A DNA stretch of 64,000 nt from Bacteroidota bacterium (GTDB taxonomy: Bacteria; Bacteroidota; Bacteroidia; 2-12-FULL-35-15): assembly GCA_947504725.1 (NCBI GenBank), contig CANNHN010000003.1, forward strand, positions 214,945 through 278,944. The letters are read 5' to 3'. Shown one piece after another: positions 53,994-62,713 of the stretch. The position numbers and the translations under genes were made by a program. The notes below the pieces were generated by a model, which was given only the letters and a program-made list of their open reading frames with translations, had not been told where the DNA came from and searched no databases. The number at the start of each line of letters is the position of its first letter. Within the stretch, counting starts at the first letter, position 1.

Positions 53994-55133
53994 TTAGTTG
54001 CAAAATTCTAAAACAGAATCGGTAATGTATTTCAATGTTTCTTCATCCAATTCGGTGTGCATCGGTAACGACATAACACTAGCACATAATTTTTCTGTAA
54101 CAGGAAAATCTCCTGCCTTGTAACGCGGATCTAAATATGCTTTTTGTAAGTGCAATGGAATTGGATAGTAAATCATTGCAGGAATATCTTTATTAGCCAA
54201 AAATTCACGTATAGCTGTTCTGTCAACACCCACTAATTGCAATGTGTATTGATGAAAAACATGATCTGAAAATTTTGCACGAGCGGGTGTTTTTATTTTT
54301 GGATGATTTGTAAATGCTTTGTCGTAATAGCTTGCTGCTTTGTTGCGAGCAGCAGCATAGTTGTCTAAATCTCGAAGTTTGATTCTCAAAATAGCTGCTT
54401 GAATACTATCCAATCTAGAATTTACACCAATCGAATCGTGAATATATTGAACCGATTGCCCGTGATTGGCAATCATTCTGATTTTTGCTGCTAGTGCATC
54501 ATCGTTGGTAAAAATGGCACCACCATCACCATAACATCCTAAATTTTTAGATGGAAAGAAGGATGTGCAACCAACAGTGCCAATTGTTCCAGCCTTTTTT
54601 GTGGTCCCGTCAACTGATTTGTAGCTTGCTCCAATCGCCTGAGCTGTATCTTCGATTACATAAAGATTGTGCTTTTTAGCTAAAGCCATAATAGCATCCA
54701 TATCGGCACATTGTCCGAATAAATGAACAGGAACAATCGCTTTCGTTTTTGGAGTTATTGCTTTTTCTATGGCTTTCACATCAATCTCAAATGAGTCAGG
54801 AACAACATCTACAAGTACAGGAGTTAGTCCCAAAAGGGCAATTACTTCAGCTGTAGCAACGTAAGTAAAATCTGCAGTAATTACTTCGTCTCCAGGTTTT
54901 AAATCCAATCCCATCATAGCAATTTGAAGGGCATCCGTTCCATTTGCACAAGGAATAACATGCTTTACATCAAGATATTTTTCAAGTTCAGATTGGAATG
55001 CTTTTACCTCTGGGCCATTTATAAATGCTGTATTATCCAATACATTTTGGATAGCAGCATCTACTTCAGTTTTTATTTTTTCATATTGACTTTTTAGGTC
55101 AACCATTTGAATTTTTTTAGCAGTCTTTGTCAT
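53994..55133 (-). CDS. wbpE: DegT-family sugar aminotransferase (WbpE-like)
   Basis: 379 aa PLP enzyme of the DegT/DnrJ/EryC1/StrS family. PLP-binding features: ANGTDALQIAMMGLDLKPGD, VIEDTAQAIGASYK and the Schiff-base Lys in SFFPSKNLGCYGDGGAI. In context it should transfer an amino group to the 3-keto-uronate formed by WbpB, as WbpE/WlbC do. It is the first gene of the leftward ten-gene run. A TATATTCG box about 28 bases upstream on the minus strand is one base off the -7 consensus. Confidence 0.92.
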   Translation of the reverse strand: MTKTAKKIQMVDLKSQYEKIKTEVDAAIQNVLDNTAFINGPEVKAFQSELEKYLDVKHVIPCANGTDALQIAMMGLDLKPGDEVITADFTYVATAEVIALLGLTPVLVDVVPDSFEIDVKAIEKAITPKTKAIVPVHLFGQCADMDAIMALAKKHNLYVIEDTAQAIGASYKSVDGTTKKAGTIGTVGCTSFFPSKNLGCYGDGGAIFTNDDALAAKIRMIANHGQSVQYIHDSIGVNSRLDSIQAAILRIKLRDLDNYAAARNKAASYYDKAFTNHPKIKTPARAKFSDHVFHQYTLQLVGVDRTAIREFLANKDIPAMIYYPIPLHLQKAYLDPRYKAGDFPVTEKLCASVMSLPMHTELDEETLKYITDSVLEFCN

Positions 55134-55244
55134 TTGTTTTTGCTGAATTAAATAAGAATGCGAATATAAGGAAAATATATAAATTCTTGGGGCAATTTTT
55201 GGCTATGGTATTCGTTTTAAAGCCTTATATTTACAAACATTTTT

Positions 55245-56003
55245 ATGAAAATGAAGAATTTTTATTTTATAAGCATTTGTATTGTCTTTTCATCTTTAAA
55301 TCTCAGAGCTCAGGTTAGTGTAAAAGATTCTTCTATATATACCCCATATGTAGGTCTTGGTTATGCTTATCAGCAATCTGCGGGCGATTTAGTGAAACGA
55401 TTTGGTAATAATTCAGCCGTTACTGGTAGTTTAGATTTTAAAACCAAAAAGTATTGGATTTTCGGTATAAATGGCAGCTATTTTTTTGGGAAAGATGTAA
55501 AAGAGTCCCTTTTTGATAGTATAGCAACTTCAACTGGAGCAATTATTAACGGAAATGGGGAGTTTGCGGATGTGCGATTGTTTGAGAGAGGATTTACTGC
55601 ATCATTAACTGCTGGAAGAATGTTTTCTTGGAAAAAACCAAATCCGAATAGCGGAATTGTTTTTAATGTTGGTGTTGGATTTATTCAACATAAAATTCGA
55701 ATTGAAACAATTGGAAATACCGCTCCTCAACTTTCAAAGCAATATAAAAAAGGGTACGATAGATTATCAAACGGACTTTTGTTGAGTCAGAGTTTAGGTT
55801 ATTTGTATTTGAGCAGCAACCGTTTGGTAAATGTTTACATTGGTTTTGAATGTATGCAAGGTTTTACTCAAAGCAGAAGAAGTTTTGATTATGATTTAAT
55901 GAAACAGGATACAGATAAACGTTTGGATGTATTGTATGGTGGCAAGTTCGTTTGGATATTGCCTTTATATAAAAGAGCTCCGCAAGAATACTACACCTAT
56001 TAA
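55245..56003 (+). CDS. Predicted outer-membrane beta-barrel protein
   Basis: 252 aa. Signal peptide (about 1-22, ending LRAQ), then alternating amphipathic strands with aromatic girdle residues (YTPYVGLGYAYQQSAGDLVK, WIFGINGSYFFGK, SGIVFNVGVGFIQHKI, LLLSQSLGYLYL). No enzyme motif. Probably an eight- to ten-stranded barrel of unknown function. It lies just upstream of waaA on the same strand, which suggests an outer-membrane or LPS-related role; that is inference. Confidence 0.82.
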   Translation: MKMKNFYFISICIVFSSLNLRAQVSVKDSSIYTPYVGLGYAYQQSAGDLVKRFGNNSAVTGSLDFKTKKYWIFGINGSYFFGKDVKESLFDSIATSTGAIINGNGEFADVRLFERGFTASLTAGRMFSWKKPNPNSGIVFNVGVGFIQHKIRIETIGNTAPQLSKQYKKGYDRLSNGLLLSQSLGYLYLSSNRLVNVYIGFECMQGFTQSRRSFDYDLMKQDTDKRLDVLYGGKFVWILPLYKRAPQEYYTY

Positions 56004-56014
56004 TGCCTCACCGA

Positions 56015-56047
56015 CCTCACCCCAGCCCTCTCCAAAGGAGAGGGAGA
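56015..56047. repeat. Palindromic intergenic repeat (CCCTCTCC type), copy 2
   Basis: CTCACCCCAGCCCTCTCCAA followed by AGGAGAGGGAG, with hairpin arms CCCTCTCC/GGAGAGGG. Related to 31658-31706. Located between the barrel gene and waaA. Confidence 0.7.
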
Positions 56048-56060
56048 TGAACTCTGAAGA

Positions 56061-57278
56061 ATGAAACTGCTATATAATATAACTATTTATTTATACATCT
56101 TTTACATTCGTGTAGGTTCATTGTTTAATGCGAAAGCAAAATTGATGATTGCAGGAAGGAAAAATATTTTCGAATCAATAAAATCTCAAATCTCAAGTCT
56201 CGAATCTAATAATCTAGTATGGTTCCATTGTGCTTCTCTAGGCGAGTTTGAGCAAGGTCGGCCTTTGATGGAAAAGTATAAAATACAGCAGCCAGATGTG
56301 AAAATTCTTCTTACTTTTTTCTCGCCTTCTGGTTATGAAATTCGAAAAAATTATGCAGGTGCTGATTGTATTTTTTATTTACCAATAGATACTCCATCCA
56401 ATGCCAAAAAATTTATAGAAGTTGTAAAGCCGCAAAAAGTGTTTTTTGTTAAGTACGAATTTTGGTTTAATTATTTGAATGAATTAAAAAATAGAAATAT
56501 TCCTACCTATTTAGTAAGCGGAATTTTTAGAGAAAATCACCATTTTTTTAATAGTACGGGTGGTTGGTTTAGAAAACAATTAATTGCATTTACTCATTTC
56601 TTTTTGCAAGATGAAAAGTCGGTGGAGTTGTTGAATTCAATAGGTTATACGAACGCTACACTTTGTGGAGACACTCGTTTCGATAGAGTGCTTGAAGTTG
56701 CTAAAAATGCAAAACAAATAGATTTAGTAAAACAATTTGTTGGGAATCATAAAACAATAATTGTTGGAAGTAGTTGGTTGGAGGATGAGAAAATAGTTCA
56801 AAGTTTAAAGTTAGAAAGTTTAAAGTTAATTATCGCTCCTCATGAGATTGATGAGAAACGTTTGAGCTCAATTGAAGCACAATTTTTAGGAAAAACATTG
56901 CGCTATTCCAAAGCTAACGAAAACAATGTTGAAGAAGCAGAAGTTTTAATCATTGATAATATTGGTATGTTGTCGTCTCTTTATCAATATGGCTCAATTG
57001 CCTTCATTGGTGGTGGTTTTGGGAAAGGTATTCACAATATTTTAGAAGCAGCAACTTTCGGGTTACCGGTAATTTTTGGTCCGAATTATCACAAATTTGC
57101 TGAAGCAAAAGAGTTGATAAAATTGGGCGGTGCTTTTGCTATTAATGATGTTTCTGAATTTGAAAAAACAATGTCGTTGCTAAGTGATGAGCAGGTTTTG
57201 AAAACAGCTTCACAGATTTCAAAAATGTATGTGCAAGGTAGAGTGGGAGCGACAGACAAGATACTTGCAAAAATTTAA
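56061..57278 (+). CDS. waaA: 3-deoxy-D-manno-octulosonic acid (Kdo) transferase
   Basis: 405 aa. Membrane-bound GT30 enzyme that adds Kdo to lipid A precursor. N-terminal hydrophobic anchor (about 4-24), then VWFHCASLGEFEQGRPLMEK, with the Glu of the SLGE motif, PIDTPSNAKKFIEVVKPQKV and VKYEFWFNY, and the C-terminal donor site GGGFGKGIHNILEAATFGLP. Two short stretches are built from simple repeats at DNA level: CAAATCTCAAGTCTC (about 56184-56205) and AAAGTTTAAAGTTAG (about 56808-56827), the latter also found between folA and thyA. The frame stays open. Confidence 0.95.
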   Translation: MKLLYNITIYLYIFYIRVGSLFNAKAKLMIAGRKNIFESIKSQISSLESNNLVWFHCASLGEFEQGRPLMEKYKIQQPDVKILLTFFSPSGYEIRKNYAGADCIFYLPIDTPSNAKKFIEVVKPQKVFFVKYEFWFNYLNELKNRNIPTYLVSGIFRENHHFFNSTGGWFRKQLIAFTHFFLQDEKSVELLNSIGYTNATLCGDTRFDRVLEVAKNAKQIDLVKQFVGNHKTIIVGSSWLEDEKIVQSLKLESLKLIIAPHEIDEKRLSSIEAQFLGKTLRYSKANENNVEEAEVLIIDNIGMLSSLYQYGSIAFIGGGFGKGIHNILEAATFGLPVIFGPNYHKFAEAKELIKLGGAFAINDVSEFEKTMSLLSDEQVLKTASQISKMYVQGRVGATDKILAKI

Positions 57279-57427
57279 ACACATAGAAACATAGAAAACA
57301 AAAAGAAGGTTACGTATTTCACGCCTAGAGAAACACATAGCCCATAAATAGCTTAAGCTATTTATGGGCTATGTGTTTTTATGTACCCCTTTTAAAACTA
57401 TCCAACCTGTGTTTCTATGTGTTTAAA
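57274..57427. repeat. Nested palindrome between convergent genes
   Basis: Outer inverted repeat TTTAAACACATAGAAACA (57274-57291) and TGTTTCTATGTGTTTAAA (57410-57427), each containing a stop codon of the flanking gene. In the middle lies a perfect 48-bp palindrome (57331-57378) with arms that begin AAACACATAGCCCATAAATA. Either strand can form a long hairpin, so it may end both transcripts. Confidence 0.88.
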
Positions 57428-58025
57428 CCTTTTTTTGTTTTTGAAGTAAATTATTTTTTACAGAGCCTTCCCATTCCTCTTTCAAAATACTCAACACAAT
57501 ACTATCTCTTCTGCCACCATCCATCTTAATTACATTTTTTCTCATTACGCCTTCTGCAATACATCCAATTCCTTTCATGGCTGCAATACTTCTTGCATTA
57601 TTATTGTCGGCACGAAATTCTACTCGCTCCATATTCATTTTTTCAAAAGCAAATTGCAGCAACAATAATTTGCAATTTGCATTTAATCCTGTTCCTTGGG
57701 AGATTTTACTATACCAAGTATAACCTAATTGCAAAGTGGATTGTGCAAGTTGAATATCATAAAAACGAGTGCTGCCAACATATTTATTGATGCGTTTATC
57801 AAAAACAATAAAAGGATATTCCTTCTTTTCTGTTTTGGCTTCCATCGCCATTTTGATGTAAGCTTTTAAATTATCTTCACCATCTGCTGGAACTAATGAA
57901 TATTTCCAAATCTCAGGTTCGTCTATTGAAATTGGAAGCAAAAGCGAAATGTCTTCTGCTATAAGCGGACGAAGAAAAACAATTTCGTTTTCCAAAATAT
58001 AATCTTTGTTGAAATCAAAAGTCAT
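57423..58025 (-). CDS. GNAT-family acetyltransferase (RimJ/RimL type)
   Basis: 200 aa. GNAT fold with EIVFLRPLIAEDISLLLPIS at the start, YVGSTRFYDI, LQLGYTWYSKISQGTGLN and acetyl-CoA binding strand RVEFRADNNNARSIAAMKGI. Matches the RimJ/RimL group that acetylates N-termini or small molecules. Target unknown. Monocistronic; its stop codon is inside the outer arm of the nested palindrome. Confidence 0.9.
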   Translation of the reverse strand: MTFDFNKDYILENEIVFLRPLIAEDISLLLPISIDEPEIWKYSLVPADGEDNLKAYIKMAMEAKTEKKEYPFIVFDKRINKYVGSTRFYDIQLAQSTLQLGYTWYSKISQGTGLNANCKLLLLQFAFEKMNMERVEFRADNNNARSIAAMKGIGCIAEGVMRKNVIKMDGGRRDSIVLSILKEEWEGSVKNNLLQKQKKV

Positions 58026-58140
58026 AGAAGTGTTGTATTGTTTATATACAAATTTAATAAAGGAAATGCCATTATTTTAGTCATTAACGCAAATCTTTAA
58101 TAAATCCCCTACCAATTACTAACAATGGTTAATAATTGCT

Positions 58141-58172
58141 TTTTGCCATTAATTATATTAACCTTATTTTTA
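58141..58172 (+). promoter_or_regulatory. Possible promoter of the sugar-transport/thiosulfate run
   Basis: TTTTG (58141-58145), 19-base spacer, TATTTTTA (58165-58172), one mismatch from TAnnTTTG, 23 bases before the start at 58195. Confidence 0.45.
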
Positions 58173-58194
58173 TGTAAAATATATAAACAATTTT

Positions 58195-59643
58195 ATGGGA
58201 AATAATTCTACAAAAACATCCGCTTTAATTACACTCATTTCCGTATTTTTTTTCTGGGGTTTTGTTGCAGCAAGTAACGATATTTTAATTCCAGTATTTA
58301 AAGAAAAACTAAATCTCACACAAGGGCAAGCACAACTTATTTCACTTGCATTTTATATAGCTTATACAGTTGGTTCTGTTATTTACTATATAATTTCTAA
58401 AATAATAGGAGAAGATATTTTAAATCGTATTGGATACAAGAATGGAATTGCGTTGGGTTTGGTTATTTCAGCTTGCGGAACATTATTGTTTATTCCTGCT
58501 GCAGATAATGTATCCTTTCCATTAATGATTTCAGGATTGTTTATTGTTGCGTTAGGTTTTTCATTACAACAAACAGCAGCCAATCCGCTTGCCATCACAA
58601 TGGGTGATCCTAAAAAAGGTTCTCAACGTCTGAGTTTAGCTGGCGGTGTAAATAATGTTGGAACAACTATCGGCCCTTTGTTGTTGAGTTTCGCTATTTT
58701 TGGTTCTGCTACACTTTCAGGTAGCACTTCGTTAAGTATCGAAAATATTAAAGTTCCCTATTTAATCTTAGGTGCAGCATTTTTAATTGTTGCTGTTATT
58801 TTTAAATTTTCCTCAATCCCAAATAAAATCGAATCCATTTCGGAAGAGGCACCAGAGAAGGCAAGTACGCATGATAAAAAAAGTGCTTTAAAATATCCGC
58901 AATTGGTTTTGGGAATGATTGCAATTTTTGTTTACGTAGGAGTTGAGGTTTCTACAGCAAGTAATCTGCCTGATTTTATGAAACAACATTTAGGAACTCC
59001 TACTGATAAAATTGCTCCATTTATTTCTTTGTTTTGGGCAAGTTTAATGATTGGTCGTTGGACATCCTCTGTGGGAGCCTTTAATTTCAAAGGTGGTACA
59101 AAAGCGATTATGAATTTTCTGATGCCTTACATTGCTTTTGCTGTTTTCTTAGCTGTCAATAAAATTGCGAATCATGATCTGACTCCATTTTATATTTATG
59201 CTTTTGTAATCGTTGCTCTTATTGTTGGTGACATGTTAAGTAAAGGAAATCCAGCACGACAATTATTGTTGTATTCGTTTTTTGGTATTGCGGCCTTAAT
59301 GATTGGAATGTTGGCGGATGGAATGGTGAGTGTGTATGCATTTATTTCTGTAGGATTATTTTGTAGTACTTTATGGCCTTGTATTTATACATTGGCTATT
59401 GCTGGTTTGGGCAAACATACAAATGAAGGTTCAAGCTTCCTTATTATGATGATTATGGGCGGTGGAATTATTAGTTATGCGCAAGGTGTTTTGTCGGCAG
59501 ATAATTTATTAGGAATTCAATGGAGCTATTTAGTTGGTGTAGCGTGTTTTGCATATTTGGCATTCTACGCTTGGAAAGTTCGTTCAATATTAAAATCACA
59601 AGGAATTGATTATGACAAAGCAGAAGCTGGTAGCGGCCATTGA
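58195..59643 (+). CDS. FucP/GluP-type sugar:H+ symporter
   Basis: 482 aa with about twelve helices. MFS member of the fucose/glucose-galactose porter family: FFFWGFVAASNDILIPVFKE, QLISLAFYIAYTVGS, LQQTAANPLAITMGDP and ATFGxLWPCIYT-like SVGLFCSTLWPCIYTLAIAG. Imports a hexose by proton symport. The gene overlaps the following ROK kinase gene by 32 bases, so uptake and phosphorylation are coupled. Confidence 0.93.
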   Translation: MGNNSTKTSALITLISVFFFWGFVAASNDILIPVFKEKLNLTQGQAQLISLAFYIAYTVGSVIYYIISKIIGEDILNRIGYKNGIALGLVISACGTLLFIPAADNVSFPLMISGLFIVALGFSLQQTAANPLAITMGDPKKGSQRLSLAGGVNNVGTTIGPLLLSFAIFGSATLSGSTSLSIENIKVPYLILGAAFLIVAVIFKFSSIPNKIESISEEAPEKASTHDKKSALKYPQLVLGMIAIFVYVGVEVSTASNLPDFMKQHLGTPTDKIAPFISLFWASLMIGRWTSSVGAFNFKGGTKAIMNFLMPYIAFAVFLAVNKIANHDLTPFYIYAFVIVALIVGDMLSKGNPARQLLLYSFFGIAALMIGMLADGMVSVYAFISVGLFCSTLWPCIYTLAIAGLGKHTNEGSSFLIMMIMGGGIISYAQGVLSADNLLGIQWSYLVGVACFAYLAFYAWKVRSILKSQGIDYDKAEAGSGH

Positions 59644-60583
59644 TATTGGCGGTACCAATACTGTTTTTGGATTGGTAGATATTAATGGCGACATTTTACT
59701 GAAAGAAACTGTTTCTACAGAACACTTTCCTATTCCGGAAGATTTGGTTGCTGTTGTTTGTGAACACATTAAAAAAGCAATGCTGCAATTTGCGGATAAG
59801 TATGAGTTGATTGGCGCAGGTATTGGTGCGCCCAACGGAAATTATTTTAATGGAACAATTGAATTTGCACCCAATTTAAAATGGAAAGGTATTATTCCTC
59901 TTGCGAAATTGTTTGAAGATAGATTGAATATTAAAACCGTTTTAACGAATGATGCGAATGCTGCAGCTATTGGTGAAATGTTGTTTGGCGGAGCAAAGGG
60001 AATGAAAGATTTTATTTTCATTACACTCGGAACAGGCTTGGGGAGTGGAATTGTCGCTAATGGAGAAATTATTTTAGGTCACGATAGTTTTGCAGGTGAA
60101 ATCGGACATGTAATTGTGTTTCCTGATGGAAGACAATGTGGCTGTGGAAGAAAAGGTTGCTTGGAAACATATTGTTCAGCTACGGGGATTAAAAGAACAT
60201 ATTCCGATTTGTTGATGAGTCATCACGATAAAGCAAATTTGAAAGCACGTGTTGCAGATGCAAAATATATTTATGATAAAGCATTGGAAGGCGATAAAGA
60301 TGCAATTGAAGCATTTAATTACACAGGTGATGTTTTAGGTTTGGCTTTGGCAAACAGTGTTGCTTATACTAGTCCGAAAGCAATATTTCTATTTGGCGGA
60401 TTAGCACTGGCAGGTGATTTTATTTTCAAACCAACGATTGAAAGTTTTGAAAGAAATTTATTAAACATCTATAAAAATAAAATAAAAATTCTTCCATCAC
60501 AATTGAAAGAGAATGATGCAGCAATATTGGGCGCAGCGTCATTAATTATAAAAGAATTAGATTTCTCCGCTAGCTCTAAATGA
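59612..60583 (+). CDS. ROK-family sugar kinase (glucokinase-like)
   Basis: 323 aa from the ATG at 59612. ROK fold with AAIDIGGTNTVFGLVD (phosphate loop), TNDANAAAIGEMLFGGAKGM, FITLGTGLGSGIVANG, and the zinc-binding signature GHVIVFPDGRQCGCGRKGCL with the three Cys and one His. Phosphorylates a hexose, most likely glucose, brought in by the overlapping upstream symporter. It ends six bases before the diheme cytochrome gene, which links sugar use and the thiosulfate genes in one transcript. Confidence 0.93.
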   Translation: MTKQKLVAAIDIGGTNTVFGLVDINGDILLKETVSTEHFPIPEDLVAVVCEHIKKAMLQFADKYELIGAGIGAPNGNYFNGTIEFAPNLKWKGIIPLAKLFEDRLNIKTVLTNDANAAAIGEMLFGGAKGMKDFIFITLGTGLGSGIVANGEIILGHDSFAGEIGHVIVFPDGRQCGCGRKGCLETYCSATGIKRTYSDLLMSHHDKANLKARVADAKYIYDKALEGDKDAIEAFNYTGDVLGLALANSVAYTSPKAIFLFGGLALAGDFIFKPTIESFERNLLNIYKNKIKILPSQLKENDAAILGAASLIIKELDFSASSK

Positions 60584-60589
60584 CAAATT

Positions 60590-61672
60590 ATGGAGGATAA
60601 GAATAAAAAAAATAACGAAGACCGATATTTAGAAGTTGTTATTAAACTGCTGTATTTGATTATTGCATTAATGATTTTTGTTGGGTTGTTTGTTTATATT
60701 AATGTTGCTGGTCTTCCAGATATGCTTAAGCCTAGCGAAGAATTGGTTTATGAAGATGCAAAAGATACAGTGTCAAAAAAAGTTGACATTAAAAATGAAT
60801 TATGGCAAGCACCTGATACATTAGAAATTGTTAAGGAACTGAATGCTGAACAGATTTTATATGGAAGAAGTTTAATTAAGAACACTTCCTTGTATTTGGG
60901 TCCGAATGGAACTATTGCTCATATAAGTAACGGAATGAATTGTCAGAATTGTCATCTGGATGCAGGAACAAAAGCTTTCGGGAATAATTATAGTGGAGTA
61001 GCATCTACCTATCCAAAATTTCGTGAGCGTTCTGGAGCGATGGAAAACATTTATAAACGTGTGAATGATTGTTTCGAAAGAAGTTTGAATGGAAAAGCTT
61101 TGGATACATTAGGAAAAGAAATGCAAGCTATAAAAGCATACATTGTTTGGTTAGGAAAAGGTGTGAAAGAAGGGGAGAAGCCTAAAGGTGCAGGATTAGT
61201 TGAATTAAAATATATGCATAGAGCTGCTGATAATGAAAAAGGACAATTGGTGTATGTTTCAAAATGTTTATCCTGTCACGGAACAAACGGAGAAGGGAAA
61301 ATGAACGGAGATAATTTCTCCTATCAATATCCGCCATTGTGGGGAGAACACAGTTATAATGATGGAGCGGGCTTGTATCGTTTATCGCGATTTGCTGGTT
61401 ATGTTAAAGCAAACATGCCTCTAGGTGCGAAACACGATAATCCACAATTGACAGATGAAGAATGTTGGGATGTTGCTGCGTTTGTAAATTCACAAGTTCG
61501 TCCGAAAAAAGATTTAAGTAATGATTGGCCGAAGATAGCGGGAAAGCCAGTTGATCATCCTTTTGGACCATATGCAGATTCGTTTTCTGAGGAGCAACAT
61601 AAGTATGGACCTTTTGAGGAGATTGTAGATTTTAAAAAGAAAAATAGTAAATCCAAAAGTAAATTAAATTGA
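60590..61672 (+). CDS. Membrane-anchored diheme cytochrome c, TsdA-like
   Basis: 360 aa. One N-terminal helix (about 19-41) anchors a periplasmic domain with two heme sites: CQNCH (118-122) and CLSCH (226-230). NGMNCQNCHLDAG and, 39 residues later, CFERSLNG (Cys161) match the heme-1 region of thiosulfate dehydrogenase TsdA, where that Cys is an axial ligand. ANMPLGAK (Met276) likely ligates heme 2. The expected reaction is oxidation of thiosulfate to tetrathionate or the reverse. Neighbouring YeeE/YedE and SoxB-like genes support sulfur work. A general SoxA-type cytochrome is the alternative. Confidence 0.82.
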   Translation: MEDKNKKNNEDRYLEVVIKLLYLIIALMIFVGLFVYINVAGLPDMLKPSEELVYEDAKDTVSKKVDIKNELWQAPDTLEIVKELNAEQILYGRSLIKNTSLYLGPNGTIAHISNGMNCQNCHLDAGTKAFGNNYSGVASTYPKFRERSGAMENIYKRVNDCFERSLNGKALDTLGKEMQAIKAYIVWLGKGVKEGEKPKGAGLVELKYMHRAADNEKGQLVYVSKCLSCHGTNGEGKMNGDNFSYQYPPLWGEHSYNDGAGLYRLSRFAGYVKANMPLGAKHDNPQLTDEECWDVAAFVNSQVRPKKDLSNDWPKIAGKPVDHPFGPYADSFSEEQHKYGPFEEIVDFKKKNSKSKSKLN

Positions 61673-61682
61673 AATTTAAACT

Positions 61683-62243
61683 ATGAATATACTTTCACAG
61701 CCCTGGCCATGGTACATTTCCGGACCATTAATTGGATTGATGGTCCCGCTTTTATTAATCATGGGCAATAAAACTTTTGGAATATCTTCTTCGCTGAGAC
61801 ACATTTGTGCCGCCTGTTTCCCTTCTAATATTACGTTTTTTCAGTACAACTGGAGAGCTCAATCCTGGAATTTGATATTTGCATTTGGAATTGTGCTAGG
61901 AGGTTTTGTTGCAGGATATTTTTTTGCTAATCCAAATCTAATAGAGCTTTCGGAAAATGCTGTTGCCGAGCTAAATTCACTCGGAATAAAAAATCACGAG
62001 GGCTTATTTCCTCAAGAACTTTTTAGTTTGCATTCATTGTTTACTTTAAAAGGATTTATAGTAATGGTTGTTGGCGGATTTTTTGTTGGTTTTGGAACTC
62101 GCTATGCAGGTGGTTGTACTTCTGGCCATTCAATTATGGGGATGAGCAATTTGCAATTGCCTTCATTGATTGCAACTATTTGTTTTTTTGTTGGTGGTTT
62201 GGTAATGACATGGTTCATACTTCCATTTATTCTTTCATTGTAG
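61683..62243 (+). CDS. YeeE/YedE-family transporter, first half
   Basis: 186 aa, about four helices. The signature RYAGGCTSGHSIMGMSN, with the functional Cys, marks the YeeE/YedE (TsuA-type, DUF395) family, which transports thiosulfate or other sulfur compounds through a line of cysteines. A second Cys pair lies in HICAACFPSN. It begins ten bases after the cytochrome gene and is followed by a second half protein, as in the split PmpA/PmpB arrangement. Confidence 0.9.
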   Translation: MNILSQPWPWYISGPLIGLMVPLLLIMGNKTFGISSSLRHICAACFPSNITFFQYNWRAQSWNLIFAFGIVLGGFVAGYFFANPNLIELSENAVAELNSLGIKNHEGLFPQELFSLHSLFTLKGFIVMVVGGFFVGFGTRYAGGCTSGHSIMGMSNLQLPSLIATICFFVGGLVMTWFILPFILSL

Positions 62244-62272
62244 TAATTGTTTTATAATTTAAAAAAAATAAA

Positions 62273-62683
62273 ATGTCAAAAACAAAATATTTAATACTCG
62301 GTTTTTTATTTGGAATTATACTCATTAAAGCGGAAGTTGTTTCTTGGTTTAGGATTCAAGAGATGTTTCATTTTCAATCGTTTCACATGTATGGAGTAAT
62401 TGGTTCTGCAGTAGTTGTTGGTATAATCTCAATTTTAATAATTAAAAAGTTTAATATAAAAACAATTGACGGTGAACCCATACAAATTGAATCGAAGTCA
62501 TTTAGTAAAGGCAATATTATTGGCGGCTTAATTTTTGGTTTTGGTTGGGCATTGACAGGCGCTTGTCCGGGTCCTTTGTATGCATTAGTAGGAAGCGGAG
62601 CGCTTATTGTCCTTGTTGTATTGTTTAGCGCAGTAGTGGGAACACTAACGTATGGCGCATTAAAAGATAAGTTACCACATTAA
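62273..62683 (+). CDS. YeeE/YedE-family transporter, second half
   Basis: 136 aa, about four helices. Carries the second family motif FGWALTGACPGPLYALVGSG with its conserved Cys. Together with the preceding 186-aa protein it makes up a full YeeE/YedE transporter. The gap of 29 bases and shared direction indicate co-expression. Confidence 0.9.
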   Translation: MSKTKYLILGFLFGIILIKAEVVSWFRIQEMFHFQSFHMYGVIGSAVVVGIISILIIKKFNIKTIDGEPIQIESKSFSKGNIIGGLIFGFGWALTGACPGPLYALVGSGALIVLVVLFSAVVGTLTYGALKDKLPH

Positions 62684-62713
62684 TTAAGTTCATTTACTCT
62701 AATTGTAAAATAA

